A stretch of DNA of 64,000 nt from Clostridiales bacterium (GTDB lineage Bacteria > Bacillota > Clostridia > Oscillospirales > Oscillospiraceae): NCBI GenBank assembly GCA_902363045.1, contig CABIYX010000011.1, positions 1 to 64,000 of the forward strand. The letters are read 5' to 3'. The position numbers were made by a program, and so were the translations under genes. This document shows positions 17,676 to 27,800 of this stretch, piece after piece; position 1 is the first letter of the stretch, and each line of letters begins with the position of its first letter. A model generated the notes under the pieces. It searched no databases, was not told the origin of the DNA, and saw only the letters and a list, made by a program, of their open reading frames with translations.

Positions 17676-18884
17676 TTACGCCTCCTCCGTGGTAACGGCC
17701 TGCTCAACGGGGGCCTCCTCCAGGTCCTCGGGAGCCTGGACGGGCTCCTCCTCCGCGGACAGGTCCTCCTCCGGGGCCTCGATGGGCTCCAGGGGGGCGG
17801 AGGCGGGCTTGATGTCGATCTTATAGCCGGTGAGCTTGGCGGCCAGGCGGGCGTTCTGTCCCTCCTTGCCGATGGCCAGGGACAGCTGATCGTCGGGCAC
17901 CACCACGCGGCAGCTCTTGCCGTCGGGGAAGGGCTCCACGCTGATCACGTCGGAGGGGGCGAGGGCGGCGGCAATATAGGCCTCCGGGTCCTCGGACCAC
18001 TTGATGATGTCCATCTTCTCGCCCTTGAGCTCCTCCACAATGGTGTTCACCCGCTGGCCCCGGGGGCCGACGCAGGCGCCGATGGGGTCCACGTTGGGGT
18101 CGGCGGACCAGACCGCCAGCTTGGTGCGGGAGCCGGCCTCACGGGAGATGGACTTGATCTCCACGGTGCCGTCATAGATCTCCGGGACCTCCAGCTCGAA
18201 CAGGCGCTTGACCAGTCCGGGGTGGGTGCGGGAGATGATGACCTGGGGGCCCTTGGTGGCCTTGCGGACCTCGACCATATAGACCTTCAGGCGCTGGCCC
18301 TCGGTATAGGTCTCACCCCGGACCTGCTCGTTGACGCCCAGATAGGCGTCGGTGAACTCAGAGCCGGAGCTGATGCGCACCGTGGCCGCGCCGCTGCGGG
18401 GGTCGATGCGGGTGACTACGCCGGTGAGCAGCTCGTGCTCCTTGGAAGAGAACTCGTCGTACACCATGCCCTGCTCGGCCTCCCGGATGCCCTGGATGAT
18501 GACCTGTCGGGCGGTCTGGGCGGCGATGCGGCCAAAACTCTTGGGCTTGACCTCGATGCGGATCACGTCCCCCAGCTGAGCACGGGGGAGGGCGGCCTGG
18601 GCCTCGGCCAGGCTGATCTCACAGGCGGGGTTGTCCACCTCCTCCACCACATCCTTCTTCAGGAACATCCGGACGGTGTTGGTCTCCGGATTGGCGTCCA
18701 CCACCAGATTGTCGCCCACGCCCTCGTGGTCCCGCCGGTAGGCGGACACCAGCGCCTGGGTGATCTTCTCCATCATGTAGCCGGGCTTGATGCCCTTTTC
18801 CTGCTCGATCTGAGCGATGGCGGCAAAAAACTCCTGGCCGTCCAGCTCATTATTGTTGACCTTCTTGGTCGTTTTCTTAGCCAC
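17676..18884 (-). CDS. nusA: transcription termination/antitermination factor NusA
   Basis: A 402-residue protein that binds RNA polymerase and modulates pausing, termination and antitermination. It has the NusA N-terminal domain (residues about 12-130, [17 protein letters not shown]), an S1 domain ([17 protein letters not shown]), and two KH domains with [18 protein letters not shown] and [21 protein letters not shown] Glu/Pro/Ala-rich acidic tail ends the protein. The start is GTG with TAGGAGG in front. It follows rimP by 38 bases. Confidence 0.97.
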   Translation of the reverse strand: MAKKTTKKVNNNELDGQEFFAAIAQIEQEKGIKPGYMMEKITQALVSAYRRDHEGVGDNLVVDANPETNTVRMFLKKDVVEEVDNPACEISLAEAQAALPRAQLGDVIRIEVKPKSFGRIAAQTARQVIIQGIREAEQGMVYDEFSSKEHELLTGVVTRIDPRSGAATVRISSGSEFTDAYLGVNEQVRGETYTEGQRLKVYMVEVRKATKGPQVIISRTHPGLVKRLFELEVPEIYDGTVEIKSISREAGSRTKLAVWSADPNVDPIGACVGPRGQRVNTIVEELKGEKMDIIKWSEDPEAYIAAALAPSDVISVEPFPDGKSCRVVVPDDQLSLAIGKEGQNARLAAKLTGYKIDIKPASAPLEPIEAPEEDLSAEEEPVQAPEDLEEAPVEQAVTTEEA

Positions 18885-18922
18885 GATCGTTTCCTCCTAA
18901 CGCTAAACTATCAAGACAAGCC

Positions 18923-19378
18923 TCAGAAGCGGGGATAGAGCCGCACCTGGGCCACCTCTTTCTTTTCAAAGGACATGGGTTGGCCGCCCACCTCCAGGAC
19001 CACGTCTCCGTCCTGCCAGGACTGGAGCAGGCCCACAAACTCCTTCCGGCCGTCCCGGGCTCGGTAGAGGCGGACCTCCACCTCGCTGCCCTGGAACTGG
19101 GCGAAGTGCTCCGGCTTTTTCAGCACCCGGTCTGCCCCGGCGGAGGAGACCTCGAAGGTGTAGCTTCCCTCAATGGGGTCGGCCTCGTCCAGCTTGTCGG
19201 ACAGGGGGCGGGAGACTGCCTCGCAGTCCTCGATTGAGATGCCGCCCTCCTTGTCGATGTAGATCCGCAGGAACCATTCGCCGGCCTCCTTGACGTACTC
19301 CACATCCCACAGAGAGCAGCCCGCCGCCTCAACAAAGGGGAGGGCCAGCTGGGCCACGGTATCCGTTACCTTTGCCAT
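18923..19378 (-). CDS. rimP: ribosome maturation factor RimP
   Basis: A 151-residue 30S assembly factor, first gene of the nusA operon. Conserved segments are WDVEYVKEAGEWFLRIYIDKEGGISIEDCEAVSR (family core) and YTFEVSSAGADRVLKKPEHF. The C-terminal SH3-like part is DGDVVLEVGGQ. AGGAGG lies 9 bases before the ATG. The transcript leader is about 115 bases from the promoter at 19501-19529. Confidence 0.95.
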   Translation of the reverse strand: MAKVTDTVAQLALPFVEAAGCSLWDVEYVKEAGEWFLRIYIDKEGGISIEDCEAVSRPLSDKLDEADPIEGSYTFEVSSAGADRVLKKPEHFAQFQGSEVEVRLYRARDGRKEFVGLLQSWQDGDVVLEVGGQPMSFEKKEVAQVRLYPRF

Positions 19379-19500
19379 AAAAGAAAACCTCCTGTCCCCG
19401 TCCGGACCGTCTGAAGCAGGGGGGTCCGGGCCGTTTGGTCAATCAAAAAGAGCGGAGCCGAAACCCCACTCTAGCCAATACTACCATAATTTACGTTCTT

Positions 19501-19529
19501 ACTATATCACAGCCCGGGGAGGATTGCAA
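19501..19529 (-). promoter_or_regulatory. promoter of the rimP-nusA-infB operon
   Basis: Minus-strand TTGCAA (19529-19524), 17-base spacer, TATAGT (19506-19501). It points at rimP with a leader of about 115 bases. Confidence 0.75.
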
Positions 19530-19596
19530 GGGGGTCGGGAGGATATTTTTCCCCCGGCCCCCTGATTTTATCACCGGCGTCCGGAGCGGACTGCCG

Positions 19597-20856
19597 TCAG
19601 TCCTCCAGGGGCAGGCCGGACAGCCACCGCCGGGCCAGGTCCAGGGCGTGGTGGGCGGTCTGGGTGCGCAGGCGGTCCCGGACCGGGCGGCCGCCCAGGC
19701 GGAGGGGCCGGACGTGGGTGCCGTCCGGCGCGGCGATGGCCACGAACATGGTGCCCACCTCATTGCCCCGGTCGTCCCGGTCTGGACCGGCCACGCCGGT
19801 GGAGGACAGGGCCAGGTCACAGCCCAGGGCCCGCCGCGCCCCCTCCGCCATCGCCCGGGCCACAGGCTCGGACACCGCGCCGTACTGGTCCAGCAGGGCC
19901 TGGGGGACGCCTAGAACGCCGTGCTTGACCTCGTTGGTATAGGAGACCACGCCTCCCCTGAATACCTGGGAGGCTCCGGAGACGTCGGTGAGCCGCTTGG
20001 CGATCAGGCCGCCGGTGCAGCTCTCCGCGGTGCCCAGGGTGAGCCCACGGGCCTTCAGACCCTCCAACACCACATACTCCAGGGAGGGGACGTCCACCCC
20101 GTAGACCAGAGCGCCGAACCGGGCCTTCAGCTCCTCTACCTTGGGGAGGAGGAGGGCCTGGGCCTCCTCCTGGGTGGGGGCCTTGGCGGTGACCCGCAGC
20201 TCACACTCCCCCTCCTTGGCGTAGGGAGCCAGGGTGGGGTTGGACATGGCGTTCATCTCGTCCCGAAGCTGGGCCTCCATGGCGGATTCGCCGATGCCGA
20301 ACAGCTTCAGAGTGTGGGAGGCGATGACCCCCTCGGACAGGGCCTGGAGATAGGGGACCGCCCGGTGGTGGAACATGGGGCGGCACTCGCTGGGGGGGCC
20401 GGGGAGCATGATAACGTGGACGCCGTCCGCCTCAAAGGCACAGCCGGGGGCGGAGCCCCAGTCGTTGACCAGAACGGTGCTCCCCTCGGGGACCAGGGCC
20501 TGCTGGAAGTTGTTCTCCGTCAGGGGGCGTCCGGTGACCCGGGCGTAGTCCTTGATGCGCTCCAGAGATTCCTGGTGATAGACCAGCTGTTTCCCAAACA
20601 CCTCGGCCAGGACGTTTTTGGTCAGGTCGTCACAGGTGGGGCCCAGGCCGCCGGTGGTGATGATGATGTCGGCCCGGCTCCGGGCCAGCTCCACCGCCTC
20701 CCGGGCGCGCTGAGGGTTGTCCCCCACCACGGTGTGCCAAAATACGTTCAGACCCAGGGCGGACAGCCCCTGGGAGAGCATCTGAGCGTCGGTGTTGGCG
20801 ATGCTGCCCAGCAGCAGCTCGGTGCCCACCGACAGGATCTCGACCTTATGCGACAC
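19597..20856 (-). CDS. cinA: CinA family protein, nicotinamide-nucleotide amidohydrolase
   Basis: A 419-residue two-domain protein. The N-terminal MoaB/MogA-like COG1058 domain (VEILSVGTELLLGSIANTDA, TTGGLGPTCDDLT) is an ADP-ribose pyrophosphatase in studied members. The C-terminal domain (GTAESCTGGLIAKRLTDVSG, SSTGVAGP) deamidates NMN to nicotinate mononucleotide. The GTG at 20856 has AAAGGTGG 6 bases upstream; an 18-codon extension upstream is not supported. It follows thiI by 126 bases. The historical link to competence is not tested here. Confidence 0.93.
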   Translation of the reverse strand: MSHKVEILSVGTELLLGSIANTDAQMLSQGLSALGLNVFWHTVVGDNPQRAREAVELARSRADIIITTGGLGPTCDDLTKNVLAEVFGKQLVYHQESLERIKDYARVTGRPLTENNFQQALVPEGSTVLVNDWGSAPGCAFEADGVHVIMLPGPPSECRPMFHHRAVPYLQALSEGVIASHTLKLFGIGESAMEAQLRDEMNAMSNPTLAPYAKEGECELRVTAKAPTQEEAQALLLPKVEELKARFGALVYGVDVPSLEYVVLEGLKARGLTLGTAESCTGGLIAKRLTDVSGASQVFRGGVVSYTNEVKHGVLGVPQALLDQYGAVSEPVARAMAEGARRALGCDLALSSTGVAGPDRDDRGNEVGTMFVAIAAPDGTHVRPLRLGGRPVRDRLRTQTAHHALDLARRWLSGLPLED

Positions 20857-20881
20857 AAAAAGACCACCTTTCAGAGTGTTG

Positions 20882-20956
20882 CTGCGGCAGAGCCGCAGGA
20901 TGCGGAACACGGAACACAGGGCAGGCCGCCCGCCGGGAAGGCAGGCCGCCCGCCGG
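20882..20956. repeat. short hairpin and 16-bp direct repeat between thiI and cinA
   Basis: CTGCGGC / GCCGCAG around AGA at 20882-20898, then GCAGGCCGCCCGCCGG twice, at 20921-20936 and 20941-20956. No T-run follows, so termination is doubtful. Confidence 0.6.
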
Positions 20957-20982
20957 AGCGTCTGGATGGGGCGGGGCGGGCC

Positions 20983-22155
20983 TTACAGGTTGACCTGGAC
21001 CCGCTCGATGCCGTCCACAGCCGCCTGGACCATGGCCTCGATGTCCAGGGCCTGCTCGGCGGCCTCCACCTCGCCGGGCATGGGGCGCAGGCGGGGGTGG
21101 CGGGGGGTGAATACGGTGCAGCAGTCCTCATAGGGGAGGATGGAGGTCTCAAAGGTGCCGATCTTCCGGGCGATCTGAACGATCTCCTCCTTGTCCATCC
21201 CCACACAGGGGCGCAGGATGGGCAGCTCCACCACAGAGCCGGTGACCAGCATGGCGTCCATGGTCTGGCTGGCTACCTGGCCCAGGCACTCGCCGGTGAC
21301 CAGGGCCTTGGCCCCGCACCGCTTGGCCACCGCCTGGGAAATACGCATCATAAAGCGGCGCATGATGATGGTGAACAGCTCCTCGGGGCAGGAGCGGCGC
21401 AGCTCCTCCTGAATGGCGGTGAAGGGGACCACATGGACGGTGAGGCGGCCGGTATAGGGGGTGAGCAGGCGGGCCAGCTCCAGCACCTTCTCCTTGGCCT
21501 CCGGGGAGGTATAGGGATAGGAGAAGAAGTGTACCATCTCCAGGGCCACCCCACGCTTGGCGATCATCCAGGAGGCCACCGGGCTGTCGATGCCGCCGGA
21601 CAGCAGGGAGACCGCCCGGCCGTTGATGCCCACAGGCAGGCCGCCCGCCCCGGGCTGGGGCTGGGCGTGGACATAGGCGGCGTAGTCCCGGACCTCGATA
21701 TAGACCGTCAGCTCCGGGTGGTGGACGTCCACCTCCAGGTTATCGTAAGCCTCGTGGAGCTCGCCGCCCACATACTGGCTGAGCTGGATGGAGGTCATGG
21801 GGAAGGATTTATCCGCCCGCTTGGTCTCTACCTTGAAGGTCCGGGCGGTCCGGAGCTGACTGTCCAGAAAGTCCCGGGCACAGGCCAGAATGGCGTCCTT
21901 GTCCTTCTCGCAGGGGCGGGCCAGGGACAGCCCCGCGATGCCAAATACCTTGGTCAGGGCCTCGTAAGCGCCCCGCACGTCGCAGCTGTCATCTTTGGGC
22001 TCCACATAGGTGGCGGACTGCCGGGTATACACCCGGAACTGGCCGTAGGGGTGGAGGCGGCGGTGGATGTTGGCCTGTAATTTATCCTCAAAGCTGCGGC
22101 GGTTCAGGCCCTTGAGGACCAGTTCGCCCAGCTTGAGCAGAATGATCTCGTTCAT
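20983..22155 (-). CDS. thiI: tRNA 4-thiouridine synthase / sulfurtransferase ThiI
   Basis: A 390-residue protein that adenylates U8 of tRNA and transfers sulfur to make 4-thiouridine; in some species it also feeds thiazole synthesis. It has an N-terminal ferredoxin-like and THUMP region (residues about 60-165), then an ATP pyrophosphatase domain with the PP-loop SLLSGGIDSPVASWM near residue 180. It ends without a rhodanese domain, as is usual in Firmicutes. The ATG at 22155 is chosen because ThiI starts with this MNEIILLKLGE segment; AGAGGGA precedes it. Upstream in-frame codons are non-conserved. Confidence 0.95.
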   Translation of the reverse strand: MNEIILLKLGELVLKGLNRRSFEDKLQANIHRRLHPYGQFRVYTRQSATYVEPKDDSCDVRGAYEALTKVFGIAGLSLARPCEKDKDAILACARDFLDSQLRTARTFKVETKRADKSFPMTSIQLSQYVGGELHEAYDNLEVDVHHPELTVYIEVRDYAAYVHAQPQPGAGGLPVGINGRAVSLLSGGIDSPVASWMIAKRGVALEMVHFFSYPYTSPEAKEKVLELARLLTPYTGRLTVHVVPFTAIQEELRRSCPEELFTIIMRRFMMRISQAVAKRCGAKALVTGECLGQVASQTMDAMLVTGSVVELPILRPCVGMDKEEIVQIARKIGTFETSILPYEDCCTVFTPRHPRLRPMPGEVEAAEQALDIEAMVQAAVDGIERVQVNL

Positions 22156-22261
22156 GTCAGTCCCTCTCTCATCTTTATCATGGTATCCGATGGAAATCGA
22201 ACCTATTATAGCCGATGGGCGGGGGAAATGTCCAGAAGAAACGGGGAGAAAAGTGCGGCGG

Positions 22262-22507
22262 TCAGAAATCGTGTCTGGATCCGCAGCCGGAACCAAGATC
22301 TTCAAACACCTGGACGATGGCCTCGATTTTTTGAAAGCACTCAGGGTCGGACAGGGTATCATCCTGTAATATACCGCGGATCTGGCATAGGGCCTGATAG
22401 CTGGCCGATTCCAGCAGATCCTGCGCTGTGAGCGTCAGACCTGGAAATGAGACGGCGATTTTCCGCCTCTCTAACAGCTTGGACAGCAGTTCCACTGCAA
22501 ATTCCAT
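22262..22507 (-). CDS. small hypothetical protein divergent from an XRE regulator
   Basis: An 81-residue soluble protein, helical, with acidic C-terminal half (FQKIEAIVQVFEDLGSG). No family recognised. GGAG lies 9 bases before the ATG, and an extended -10 (TGCTATAAT, minus strand, 22559-22551) overlaps the edge of a perfect inverted repeat. The XRE gene of the same size on the other side suggests the two form a regulator-partner pair. thiI starts 106 bases downstream on the same strand and could be cotranscribed. Confidence 0.7.
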   Translation of the reverse strand: MEFAVELLSKLLERRKIAVSFPGLTLTAQDLLESASYQALCQIRGILQDDTLSDPECFQKIEAIVQVFEDLGSGCGSRHDF

Positions 22508-22529
22508 AAGAAATCGCTCCTTTTTTCGT

Positions 22530-22553
22530 AATAGGACCAGAACTGGTCCTATT
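22530..22553. promoter_or_regulatory. perfect inverted repeat, likely operator
   Basis: AATAGGACCAG and CTGGTCCTATT are separated by two bases, an 11-base perfect dyad. It overlaps the -10 of the minus-strand gene, which is the position of a repressor site. The neighbouring XRE protein is the obvious candidate to bind it. Confidence 0.75.
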
Positions 22554-22616
22554 ATAGCATCGCTTTTTCATAAAATAAAGGAGAAGATTTGATGGAATGG
22601 AGGCAGGTGACAGCGG

Positions 22617-22862
22617 GTGGGGGAACAGAAGATCAAACAGGATCGGATCCGGATCGGCGAGAACATCCGCCGTCTCCGGCTGGAGCGGGGACTGGGACAG
22701 ACAGAGATGGCCAGGAAGCTTCAGCTTGCCGGTGTGGAGATGACCCGGGAGACCTTGGTGAAGATCGAACGGGGGACACAGCATATCACGGCCAGTCAGC
22801 TGCGTGGGATCCGGGATCTGCTGGGCACGACCTATGATATGTTATTGAATGAAACCCCTTGA
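22617..22862 (+). CDS. XRE-family helix-turn-helix regulator
   Basis: An 81-residue protein consisting of one Cro/CI-type HTH domain: IGENIRRLRLERGLGQTEMARKL (residues 13-35), METLVKIERG-like recognition segment (MTRETLVKIERGTQHIT) and ITASQLRGIRDLLG. It should bind DNA as a dimer. The start is GTG; GGAGG lies about 13 bases upstream, somewhat far, so the start could be slightly different. Its stop codon is inside the stem of its own terminator. Target inferred: the palindrome at 22530-22553. Confidence 0.85.
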   Translation: MGEQKIKQDRIRIGENIRRLRLERGLGQTEMARKLQLAGVEMTRETLVKIERGTQHITASQLRGIRDLLGTTYDMLLNETP

Positions 22863-22896
22863 ACCTGCGGACGCACCGTGGTTCAAGGGGTTTTTA
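22853..22896 (+). terminator. terminator of the XRE gene
   Basis: AACCCCTTGAACC / GGTTCAAGGGGTT with TTTTT after it. The XRE stop codon is in the left arm. Confidence 0.9.
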
Positions 22897-22916
22897 TGGT
22901 TACCCATAGGGAGCGG

Positions 22917-24425
22917 CTAGCGGCGCAGATACTCCGGCGGGCGGTATTGCAGGGCCTCGGCCAGGTGCTGGGGCTGGATGTCCAAGGCGCCGTCCAGGTC
23001 GGCGATGGTCCGGGCCACCCGGCGGATGCGGTCATAGCTGCGGGCGGTGAGTCCCATCCGGGCGAAGGCCCCCCGCATGATCTTCTGGCAGGAGCCGTCC
23101 AGGGCGCAGAACTGCTCCAGGGCGGATGGGTCCATCTGGGCGCTGCACCGGCAGCCCTCCCGGCGGTTTTGGACCGCCCGGGCCCGGTCCACCCGCTCCT
23201 TCACCGCGGCGGAGGACTCTCCGGGCTCCCGCTGGGCCAGCTCCTCAAAGTCCAGGGCGTCCACCTCCACGAACAGGTCGATGCGGTCCAGCAGAGGGCC
23301 GGACAGGCGGGAGAGGTACTTCTGCACCTCGTTTTCCGTGCAGCGGCACCGCCCGGAGGGGTGGCCGTACCAGCCGCATTTACAGGGGTTCATGGCGCAC
23401 ACCAGCATAAAGCGGCTGGGGTAGGTCACAGAGCCGGAGGCCCGGGAGATCTGCACCCGTCCGTCCTCCAGGGGCTGGCGGAGCACCTCCAGCACATCCT
23501 TTTGAAACTCCGGAAGCTCGTCCAGAAACAGGACCCCGTTGTGGGCCAGAGAGATCTCGCCGGGGCGGGGATTGGCTCCGCCGCCGGACATACCCACGGC
23601 GGAGATGCTGTGGTGGGGGGAGCGGAAGGGGCGGCGGGTGATGAGGGGGTGGCTGGGATCGGTCAGCCCCAGCACCGAATGGATCTGAGTGACCTCCAGG
23701 GCCTCCTCCCGGGTCAGGCTGGGGAGGATGGAGGGCAGGCGCTTGGCCAGCATGGATTTGCCGGAGCCCGGCGGCCCCACCATTAAAATGTTGTGGCTGC
23801 CCGCGGCGGCGATCTCCAGGGCGCGCTTCACCGGGGCCTGCCCCTTCACCTGGGCGAAATCGGGGCCGGGCTCCGGCTCCCAGCTGCCCTCCCAGCGGGG
23901 GGCGGGAGAGATGGGCTCCTCTCCGGTGAAGTGGCGCGCCAGCTGGAGAACATCGGCCACGGGATAGATCTCCGGCCCGCCGGCCAGGGTGGCCTCGGCG
24001 GCGTTTTCCCGGGGGACGAAGAGCTTTTGGACGCCCAGCTCCCGGGCGGCCAGGGCCATGGGCAGCATCCCCGCGCAGGGGCGCAGCTGCCCGGACAGGG
24101 AGAGCTCCCCCAGGAAGGCGCAGCCCTCCTCCCGGATTTTCAGCTGCCCCCCGGCGGCCAGCAGCCCCACCAGAATGGGCAGGTCGTACAGAGTGCCCAG
24201 CTTCTTCACATGGGCGGGGGCCAGATTGACGGTGATCCGGCTGACCGGGAAGGTGAAGCCGCAGTTTTTGATGGCGGAGCGCACCCGCTCCCGGGCCTCG
24301 TTCACCGCCGCGTCCGGCAGGCCGACCACGGTGAAGGCGGGCAGTCCGCCGGACAGGTCGCACTCCACTGACACCGGATAGCCCGTGATGCCGTGGAGCC
24401 CGAGGGATTGGACAGGATAGACCAT
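22917..24425 (-). CDS. comM: YifB/ComM family Mg-chelatase-like AAA+ ATPase
   Basis: A 502-residue protein. It has an N-terminal Lon-like ChlI domain (residues about 15-135), a central AAA+ domain with Walker A GPPGSGKSM and Walker B LFLDELPEF, and a C-terminal Mg_chelatase_C helical part (ARSYDRIRRVARTIADL). A cysteine cluster (CAMNPCKCGWYGHPSGRCRC) characteristic of the family lies in the ATPase. Studied ComM proteins drive branch migration during natural transformation. The ATG at 24425 follows AGGAGGCG; the longer ORF is not needed. A single-gene unit here. Confidence 0.94.
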   Translation of the reverse strand: MVYPVQSLGLHGITGYPVSVECDLSGGLPAFTVVGLPDAAVNEARERVRSAIKNCGFTFPVSRITVNLAPAHVKKLGTLYDLPILVGLLAAGGQLKIREEGCAFLGELSLSGQLRPCAGMLPMALAARELGVQKLFVPRENAAEATLAGGPEIYPVADVLQLARHFTGEEPISPAPRWEGSWEPEPGPDFAQVKGQAPVKRALEIAAAGSHNILMVGPPGSGKSMLAKRLPSILPSLTREEALEVTQIHSVLGLTDPSHPLITRRPFRSPHHSISAVGMSGGGANPRPGEISLAHNGVLFLDELPEFQKDVLEVLRQPLEDGRVQISRASGSVTYPSRFMLVCAMNPCKCGWYGHPSGRCRCTENEVQKYLSRLSGPLLDRIDLFVEVDALDFEELAQREPGESSAAVKERVDRARAVQNRREGCRCSAQMDPSALEQFCALDGSCQKIMRGAFARMGLTARSYDRIRRVARTIADLDGALDIQPQHLAEALQYRPPEYLRR

Positions 24426-24866
24426 GGGAGAGCGCCTCCTCGACCGCAAAAGGTCAATAAGTGATTTGGGATGAAAGTCCCGGGCCGGATCCCGGAAACG
24501 CGGGGGAGCGCCGGGAAAACAGGGCTCCGATTTGTATCTATTGTAAGCTTTTGCAAGAATTATTGCAATAGGAACGGGTATTTTTGTGTATAAAAAGAAT
24601 AAAAAAACCCGCCGAATGAATTTACAAGTGGTACAAAAAGTGATAAACTAAAGGACGCCAAGAAGATCCAACCGCTCCCACCTGTCCGGGGGCGGTGCTG
24701 TCATGTGATTTTATAAGTGAATACTTATAAAGATCATAACCATTTCCGACATAGGCTTTTTGACGGGAAGACAGTAAAATAGGGCAGAGAACCGTTTGGA
24801 GGAGAGGGCCCGCGGGCCTTGTCCTCTGCACAGTATCATTGATTAAGGAAGAAAGTAGGGAACTCT
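24426..24866. other. 441-bp region upstream of nifJ with inverted repeats
   Basis: No ORF is supported. Features are TTGCAAGAATTATTGCAA at 24551-24568, an AT-rich inverted repeat TTATAAGT-GAAT-ACTTATAA at 24711-24730, and TATAAA at 24589-24594 without a spaced -35. The size and AT-richness fit a regulated promoter for a highly expressed gene, but I could not place the promoter. A GC hairpin (CCGGATCCCGG-like) lies near 24484. Confidence 0.45.
24711..24730. promoter_or_regulatory. AT-rich inverted repeat upstream of nifJ
   Basis: Eight-base arms TTATAAGT and ACTTATAA around GAAT, 136 bases before the nifJ ATG. It could be a regulator site. It does not match the Rex consensus (TTGTTAA-N4-TTAACAA) closely. 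Confidence 0.45.
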
Positions 24867-27800
24867 ATGGCAAGAAAGTTCAAAACCATGGACGGCAACA
24901 ACGCCGCTGCATACGTCAGCTATGCGTTCACTGAGGTAGCCGGCATCTACCCCATCACTCCGTCCAGCCCCATGGCCGACTATGTGGACCAGTGGGCCGC
25001 CCAGGGCCAGAAGAATATCTTCGGCACCACCGTGAAGGTCATTGAGATGCAGTCTGAGGCCGGCGCCGCCGGCACCGTCCACGGCTCCCTGGCCGCCGGC
25101 GCTCTGACCACCACCTATACCGCCTCCCAGGGCCTGCTGCTGATGATCCCCAATATGTACAAGATCGCCGGCGAGCTGCTGCCCTGCGTGTTCCACGTTT
25201 CCGCCCGTACCGTGGCCGCCCAGTCCCTGAACATCTTCGGCGACCACTCCGACGTGATGGCCTGCCGCCAGACCGGCTTTGCCATGCTGGCCGAGGGCAA
25301 CGTGCAGGAGGTCATGGACCTGGCTCCTGTGGCCCACCTGTCCGCCATCAAGGGCCGCGTCCCCTTCATCAACTTCTTCGACGGCTTCCGCACCTCCCAC
25401 GAGATCCAGAAGGTCGCCATCTGGGACTACAAGGATCTGGCCGAGATGGTGGACATGGACGCCGTTGAGGCCTTCCGCAAGCGCGCTCTGAACCCCGAGC
25501 ATCCCACCATGCGCGGCTCCCACGAGAACGGCGACATCTTCTTCCAGCACCGCGAGGCCTCCAACAAGTACTACGACGCTCTGCCTGAGATCGTCGAGGA
25601 GTACATGGGCAAGGTCAACGCCAAGCTGGGTACCGACTATCAGCTGTTCAACTACTACGGCGCTGCCGACGCGGACCGCGTCATCATCGCCATGGGCTCC
25701 ATCTGCGACGTGGCTGAGGAGGTCATCGACTACCTGAACGCCCAGGGCGAGAAGGTCGGCCTGGTGAAGGTCCGCCTGTACCGCCCCTTCCGCGCGGACA
25801 AGCTGATCGCCGCCATCCCCGCCACCGCCAAGAAGATTGCGGTGCTGGACCGCACCAAGGAGCCCGGCGCTCTGGGCGATCCTCTGTACCTGGACGTGAT
25901 CACCGCTCTGGCCGGCGCCGGCATCACCGATAAGACCGTTGTGGCTGGCCGCTATGGTCTGGGCTCCAAGGACACGCCTCCCAAGAGCGTGTTCGCTGTG
26001 TATGAGAACCTGGCTCAGGACGCCCCCAAGAACCACTTCACCATGGGCATCGTGGACGACGTCACCAACACCTCCCTGGTGGAGAAGGACGCCCCCAACA
26101 CCGCCGCGGAAGGCACCATCGAGTGCAAGTTCTGGGGCCTGGGCGGCGACGGCACCGTGGGCGCCAACAAGAACTCCATCAAGATCATCGGCGACCACAC
26201 CGACAAGTATGTTCAGGCGTACTTCCAGTACGACTCCAAGAAGACCGGCGGCGTGACCATCAGCCACCTGCGCTTCGGCGATCACCCCATCCGCAGCCCC
26301 TACTACATCAACAAGGCTGACTTCGTGGCCTGCCACAACCCCTCCTACATTGTGAAGGGCTTCCCCATGGTCCGCGACGTCAAGCCCGGCGGCACCTTCC
26401 TGATCAACTGCCAGTGGTCTGACGCCGATCTGGAGAAGCACATGCCTGCCGAGGCCAAGCGCTACATCGCCGCCAACAACATCCAGGTCTACACTCTGGA
26501 CGCTATCGACCTGGCTGCCCGCATCGGCATGGGCAAGCGCACCAACACCATCCTTCAGTCTGCCTTCTTCTCCCTGGCCAAGGTCATGCCCCAGGAGGAG
26601 GCCATCCAGTACATGAAGGACGCCGCCACTCATTCCTACCTGAAGAAGGGCCAGGACGTGGTGGATATGAACCACAAGGCCATCGACGCCGGCGCCACCG
26701 CCTACAAGAAGTTCGAGGTCCCCGCTTCCTGGGCCACCGCCGAGGATGTGAAGAAGGAGAACGGCCACACCGGTCCCGCCAAGCTGGTGGACATGGTCAA
26801 CAAGATCCTGGATCCTGTTGACCGCATGGACGGCGACAGCCTGCCTGTTTCCGCTTTCGAGGCCCATGTGGACGGCACCTTCGAGCTGGGCGCCGCCGCC
26901 TATGAGAAGCGCGGCGTGGCCGTGTCCGTCCCCGCCTGGGACGCCACCAAGTGCATCCAGTGCAACCAGTGCTCCTTCGTCTGCCCCCACGCCACCATCC
27001 GTCCCTACGCTCTGACCGAGGAGGAGGCCAAGAACGCCCCCGAGGCCGCCAAGATCGTGGACATCAAGGCCGGCAAGGGCAAGGGCGTTTACAAGTTCGC
27101 CATCGCGGTCAGCCCCCTGGACTGCATGGGCTGCGGTGTGTGCGCCAAGATCTGCCCCGTGGGCGCCCTGACCATGGTGCCTCAGGAGCAGGAGGCCGCT
27201 CAGCAGGATGTGTTCAACTACATGGTGGCCAATGTTGCCGCCAAGGAGGATGTGGCCGATCTGACCGTGAAGGGCAGCCAGTTCAAGAAGCCTCTGCTGG
27301 AGTTCTCCGGCTCCTGCGCCGGCTGCGCCGAGACCTCTTATGCCCGCCTCATCACCCAGCTGTTCGGCGACCGGATGTACATCTCCAACGCCACCGGCTG
27401 CTCCTCCATCTGGGGCGGTCCCGCCGCGACCTCTCCCTATGCCACCACGGCTGAGGGCAAGGGTCCCGCCTGGGCCAACTCCCTGTTCGAGGACAACGCC
27501 GAGCACGGCCTGGGTATGTATCTGGGCCAGAAGGCCATCCGTGAGCGCCTGATCGCTCAGGTCAAGGGTATGGCCGAGTCCGACCAGGCCAGCGAGTCCT
27601 TCAAGGCTGCCTTCCAGGCCTTCCTGGACACCAAGGACGACAGCACCGCCAACGCTCCCGCTGCCAAGGCTCTGATCGCCGAGCTGGAGAAGGCCGCCGC
27701 TGAGGGCTGCCCCGTGGCTCCCGCCGTCCTGGCTGAGAAGGAGTACCTGTCCAAGAAGTCCGTGTGGATCTTCGGCGGCGACGGCTGGGCCTATGACATC

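Noticed and set aside
24711..24730. Rex operator before nifJ
   Set aside because: The palindrome has arms TTATAAGT / ACTTATAA, not TTGTTAA / TTAACAA, so a Rex assignment is not supported.
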